Source: Alphaproteobacteria bacterium MarineAlpha3_Bin4
GTDB taxonomy: Bacteria > Pseudomonadota > Alphaproteobacteria > Rhodospirillales > Casp-alpha2
NCBI GenBank assembly: GCA_002938045.1
Contig: PTLJ01000003.1
Location: 1-26,524, forward strand
Direction: 5' to 3'
DNA length: 26,524 nt
Position numbers and translations under genes: made by a program. The notes beneath the pieces were generated by a model. That model had not been told where the DNA came from, did no database searches, and saw only the letters and a list, made by a program, of their open reading frames with translations. Below are positions 24,252 through 26,524 of this stretch, piece after piece. Numbering within the stretch: position 1 is the stretch's first letter; each line of letters opens with the position of its first letter.

Positions 24252-25053
24252 ACTGTGACCGTAGCTGATATTTTCCGTGCAATCATCCAATTCATCACAA
24301 TCACCCCTGACACCGCGATGTCACATCAAAGTCTAGTCCCAGTAACAACGCGAGTTCGCTGAAATGTTTATAAACTTCCTTGTTCACCGGCAGTATTCCC
24401 TGTTCCTGTCCTTAGGGAATTCGGCGCCACGTGCCAGAAAACATGGGGCTCTATAACTGCCGGTTCATGAAGATCGGCATAAGCTCAAAAAAAATTCCCT
24501 AGATTTTCTCTGTATATCAGGGAAATCATCGGAGACAGGTTCGCCCGAGACTGCGCCCACCACCCACTCGGGCCCCTTGGTCGTGGTGCGTGGTTTAATA
24601 TTCGCAACGACTTGGCCAGGGTTTTACCCTGCCGAAACACTGTGGAGAAACAATTTTCCCTCAGTGACGCCAGTTGGGTAGCATCATCATAAATTTTAAG
24701 GTTATTTGGGAAATGTCAGAGGAATCATTCGGGAGACCGACAATGAAATGACTTTGTGGACGGACAGCGCCGGTCCTGGCCGTCGCCTTGGTCCTCATAT
24801 CCCTGGCGGCGCCGGCGTAGAGCTTGTTAGGTGCGGCGTTCGCCAACAACGGCAATGAATTAGCGACTGAGGGTAATGAAAGTAACGTTTAGCCACCGGA
24901 CTTAATTTGCGTAACCATTGAAACCTCATAAAACCTCAGAAAATCTGTCGACCAGAGGTGGGTAAAACGGGACACGAACGGTACAGGCTATTTGACACCG
25001 CTCCACCAACAAAAAACCCGTAACATTTTGAAGTTATAATATAATTTTGTGTT
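24252..25053. other. Gene-poor region with short inverted repeats
   Basis: About 800 bases with no intact gene. Three pairs of TTCCCT/AGGGAA-like arms occur: 24395-24401 with 24414-24420 (7 bp), 24496-24501 with 24520-24525 (6 bp) and 24655-24660 with 24708-24713 (6 bp). A short imperfect duplication joins 24518-24540 to 24716-24739. A decayed coding remnant follows at 24743. The composition is mixed and looks like an old junction. Confidence 0.5.
24743..24892 (+). pseudogene. Decayed start of an exported protein gene
   Basis: After a GGGAG site, an ATG (24743) reads MK, stop TGA (24749), then LCGRTAPVLAVALVLISLAA and PA, stop TAG (24818), then SLLGAAFANNGNELATEG to a TAG at 24890. This looks like a signal peptide with a positive start, hydrophobic core and AxA-type end, interrupted by two nonsense codons that differ from Trp TGG by one base each. 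The body of the gene is missing. It is a remnant, if real. Confidence 0.35.
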
Positions 25054-25092
25054 TGTGGGGGTAGGATTTGAACCTACGAGCTTGTTGATCAG
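25054..25092 (-). other. 3' fragment of a tRNA gene, probable attachment site
   Basis: On the minus strand, GTAGG, loop TTCAAAT, CCTAC form a perfect T-arm (25061-25077), followed by CCCCACA as the 3' acceptor strand. No matching 5' acceptor, D-arm or anticodon arm precedes it, so this is only the 3' part of a tRNA. Such fragments mark one end of elements inserted by tyrosine integrases at tRNA 3' ends. The right-hand border is approximate. Confidence 0.6.
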
Positions 25093-25163
25093 GCCTTTCC
25101 TCAAACGCCGTTTACATTAACATAGGAAGCGGACCAATCAATGGGGGCAGGTCACTCGGTTAG

Positions 25164-26297
25164 ATGTCCATCACCCTACTCCATACAGCCGATTGGCAAC
25201 TTGGCAAGCCTTTTGGCTCAATAGAAGGCGACACGGCTGCCCTTCTCCGTGAAGAGCGTTTTGAAGCCGTTAAGCGCATCGCGGCGTTAGCGCAGGATCG
25301 CAAAGTTGATGCCGTTCTCGTTGCTGGGGACGTGTTTGACAGCGCGACGACGCCAAATCAAATCATCCAGCGCGCTCTCGAAGCCATGAAAACTTACCGT
25401 GGTCCTTGGGTGCTGCTTCCTGGCAATCACGATCCAGCACAATCCGAAAGCCCCTGGACACGTCTGAACCGAATTGGATTTCCCAAGAATGTAATCCCTG
25501 CCGTAAACCCCGAGGTCATTACTTTGGTCGGCGGCCGCCTAGCAGTCTTGCCAGCGCCGCTCACCCGGAAGAATGAGCCAGATGACGTCACCCAGTGGAT
25601 GGACACTGCAGAGACGACGCCTAACGTGATCCGGGTCGGGCTCGCACATGGTTCAATTTGCAATAAGCTACCGGAAGGTGATGCAACGAATCAAATAGCC
25701 GACGACAGACCGGTAAAAGCCAATCTCGACTATCTTGCGCTTGGTGACTGGCATGGCACAAAGGAGATAGCGCCCAAGATCTGGTACAGTGGCACTCCTG
25801 AGCCTGATCGCTTCCCTAGGAATGATCCAGGCAACGTCCTGATAGTATCGATCGACAAGTCTGATTCCGCCCCCAAAGTCGAAAAAATCGCTACTGGCAG
25901 ATACCAGTGGCACCGATGTGAGATCACCTATGGAGTTGGTGGCGACGTGGACCCGATTTCGGTTATTGAGGCCGCAATTGAGGACGCGGTCGAAAATCCA
26001 AACGAAACTCTACTCCGTCTTCAGATATCCGGCACCACGGATCTGGCCGGGCGCCGACAGATCGAAGACTGTTTAAATGCCTGGGAAGCTCGTCTCCGCT
26101 ACCTTCGCCGCAGGCTCAAAGAACTCGTCGATGAACCTAGCGCTGATGATCTCGACGCCATCGACAAAAGCGGGTTCGTCCGTTCTGCCGTCGATGAGCT
26201 CAAGACAATGGCGGACGATCCAACCGACCAAAGGCAGGACATCGCACGAACGGCTCTTCGCATTCTTTATTTTGAGCACGTTGCAGCGGGGAATTGA
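25164..26297 (+). CDS. SbcD/Mre11-like DNA exonuclease (metallophosphoesterase)
   Basis: A 377-residue calcineurin-like phosphoesterase related to the nuclease subunit of SbcCD/Mre11-Rad50. Motifs: HTADWQLGK (Asp10, Gln12), VAGDVFDS (Asp56), PGNHD (Asn88, His89), LAHGS (His162) and ALGDWHG (Asp195, His197). In classical SbcD/Mre11, Gln12 and Asp195 are His, so two metal ligands differ. The region beyond 290 is a charged helical tail likely to bind the partner ATPase. The ATG at 25164 has only a weak GGGGGCAGG site, set back from the start. Its stop lies 3 bases before the partner gene. Role: DNA end processing, or defence cargo of a mobile island (inference). Confidence 0.86.
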   Translation: MSITLLHTADWQLGKPFGSIEGDTAALLREERFEAVKRIAALAQDRKVDAVLVAGDVFDSATTPNQIIQRALEAMKTYRGPWVLLPGNHDPAQSESPWTRLNRIGFPKNVIPAVNPEVITLVGGRLAVLPAPLTRKNEPDDVTQWMDTAETTPNVIRVGLAHGSICNKLPEGDATNQIADDRPVKANLDYLALGDWHGTKEIAPKIWYSGTPEPDRFPRNDPGNVLIVSIDKSDSAPKVEKIATGRYQWHRCEITYGVGGDVDPISVIEAAIEDAVENPNETLLRLQISGTTDLAGRRQIEDCLNAWEARLRYLRRRLKELVDEPSADDLDAIDKSGFVRSAVDELKTMADDPTDQRQDIARTALRILYFEHVAAGN

Positions 26298-26300
26298 CAC

Positions 26301-26524
26301 ATGCGAATTCGCCGTCTCGAGATATCTGCGTTCAGATGCTTCTCCGAACGGGTTGTGATCGAGGCCATCGGAGACGGCATTACCCTGTTGGTCGGCGACA
26401 ATGAAGAAGGAAAGTCGACTGTGCTCGCCGCTCTTCAGGCTGTTCTTTCTGAAAAGCACAATGTTGGGGGTGCTGTTGCTAATTCATTTCTACCGTACGG
26501 AATGAAGGTGCGTCCTGAGATCTG
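26301..26524 (+). CDS. SbcC/Rad50-like ATPase, N-terminal part (cut by window edge)
   Basis: The first 74 residues of an SMC/AAA-type ATPase: MRIRRLEISAFRCFSE, then TLLVGDNEEGKST, a Walker A motif (P-loop G-DNEEGKST), and VLAALQAVL. This arrangement is shared by SbcC, Rad50, RecF and OLD-type proteins. Direct coupling to the SbcD-like gene identifies it as the likely ATPase partner. The coiled coil and Walker B lie beyond the window. Confidence 0.85.
   Translation, partial: MRIRRLEISAFRCFSERVVIEAIGDGITLLVGDNEEGKSTVLAALQAVLSEKHNVGGAVANSFLPYGMKVRPEI

Noticed and set aside
23367..24362. Long open frame on the plus strand, 331 codons
   Set aside because: Antisense to the ureohydrolase homologue, with no domain recognisable.
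25040..25170. Complete tRNA gene at the T-arm sequence
   Set aside because: No D-arm, anticodon arm or 5' acceptor strand pairs with the 3' part in either direction.

Overview
The window reads as part of a chromosome of a GC-rich proteobacterium. An alphaproteobacterium of the Rhodospirillales/Rhizobiales sort is my inference from the gene families, and no marker gene is present to settle it. Nearly all genes encode transport or catabolism of small nitrogen compounds: hydantoins, ureido and guanidino compounds, N-substituted amino acids and deaminase substrates. I see no rRNA operon, intact tRNA, CRISPR array, IS element or transcriptional regulator.

Layout. (1) 1-2186: the start of an N-carbamoyl-D-amino acid hydrolase gene (minus) diverges from a D-hydantoinase/dihydropyrimidinase gene (plus). 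Together they form the classic hydantoin-to-D-amino-acid pair. The 3' remnant of a dead deaminase-type amidohydrolase lies between them. (2) 2236-6246: a Bcr/CflA-type MFS transporter and an SsnA/TrzN-type amidohydrolase form a minus-strand operon. It diverges from a gene encoding three RidA domains in one chain, which ends at a good rho-independent terminator. (3) 6289-8429: an MmgE/PrpD gene diverges from a DUF1028 (Ntn-hydrolase-like) gene. (4) 8440-15096, minus: a peptide/opine-type ABC importer (binding protein, two permeases, one double-ATPase protein) followed by a TauD/TfdA-type dioxygenase. (5) 15097-15719: a 623-base divergent control region with at least four dyad sequences. (6) 15720-21923, plus: a tight five-gene operon of ureohydrolase homologue, argininosuccinate-lyase homologue, M20 hydrolase, M24 creatinase-like hydrolase and M28 hydrolase. 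(7) 22051-24251, minus: two more ureohydrolase homologues. (8) 24252-25163: a gene-poor stretch with a decayed signal-peptide gene, repeated short inverted sequences and the 3' fragment of a tRNA gene. (9) 25164-26524, plus: an SbcD/Mre11-like nuclease and the start of an SbcC/Rad50-like ATPase, probably the cargo of an element integrated at a tRNA.

How it may work together (inference): the importer and the five-gene operon share one control region. They look like a pathway that takes up an N-substituted amino acid and dismantles it by C-N lysis and successive amide or amidine hydrolysis. Several of these hydrolases lack one or more canonical metal ligands, so they are unlikely to perform the textbook reactions of their families. 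This divergent regulon and the triple-RidA protein are the best candidates for undescribed biology. The tRNA fragment with the SbcCD-like pair is the best candidate for a mobile or defence island.
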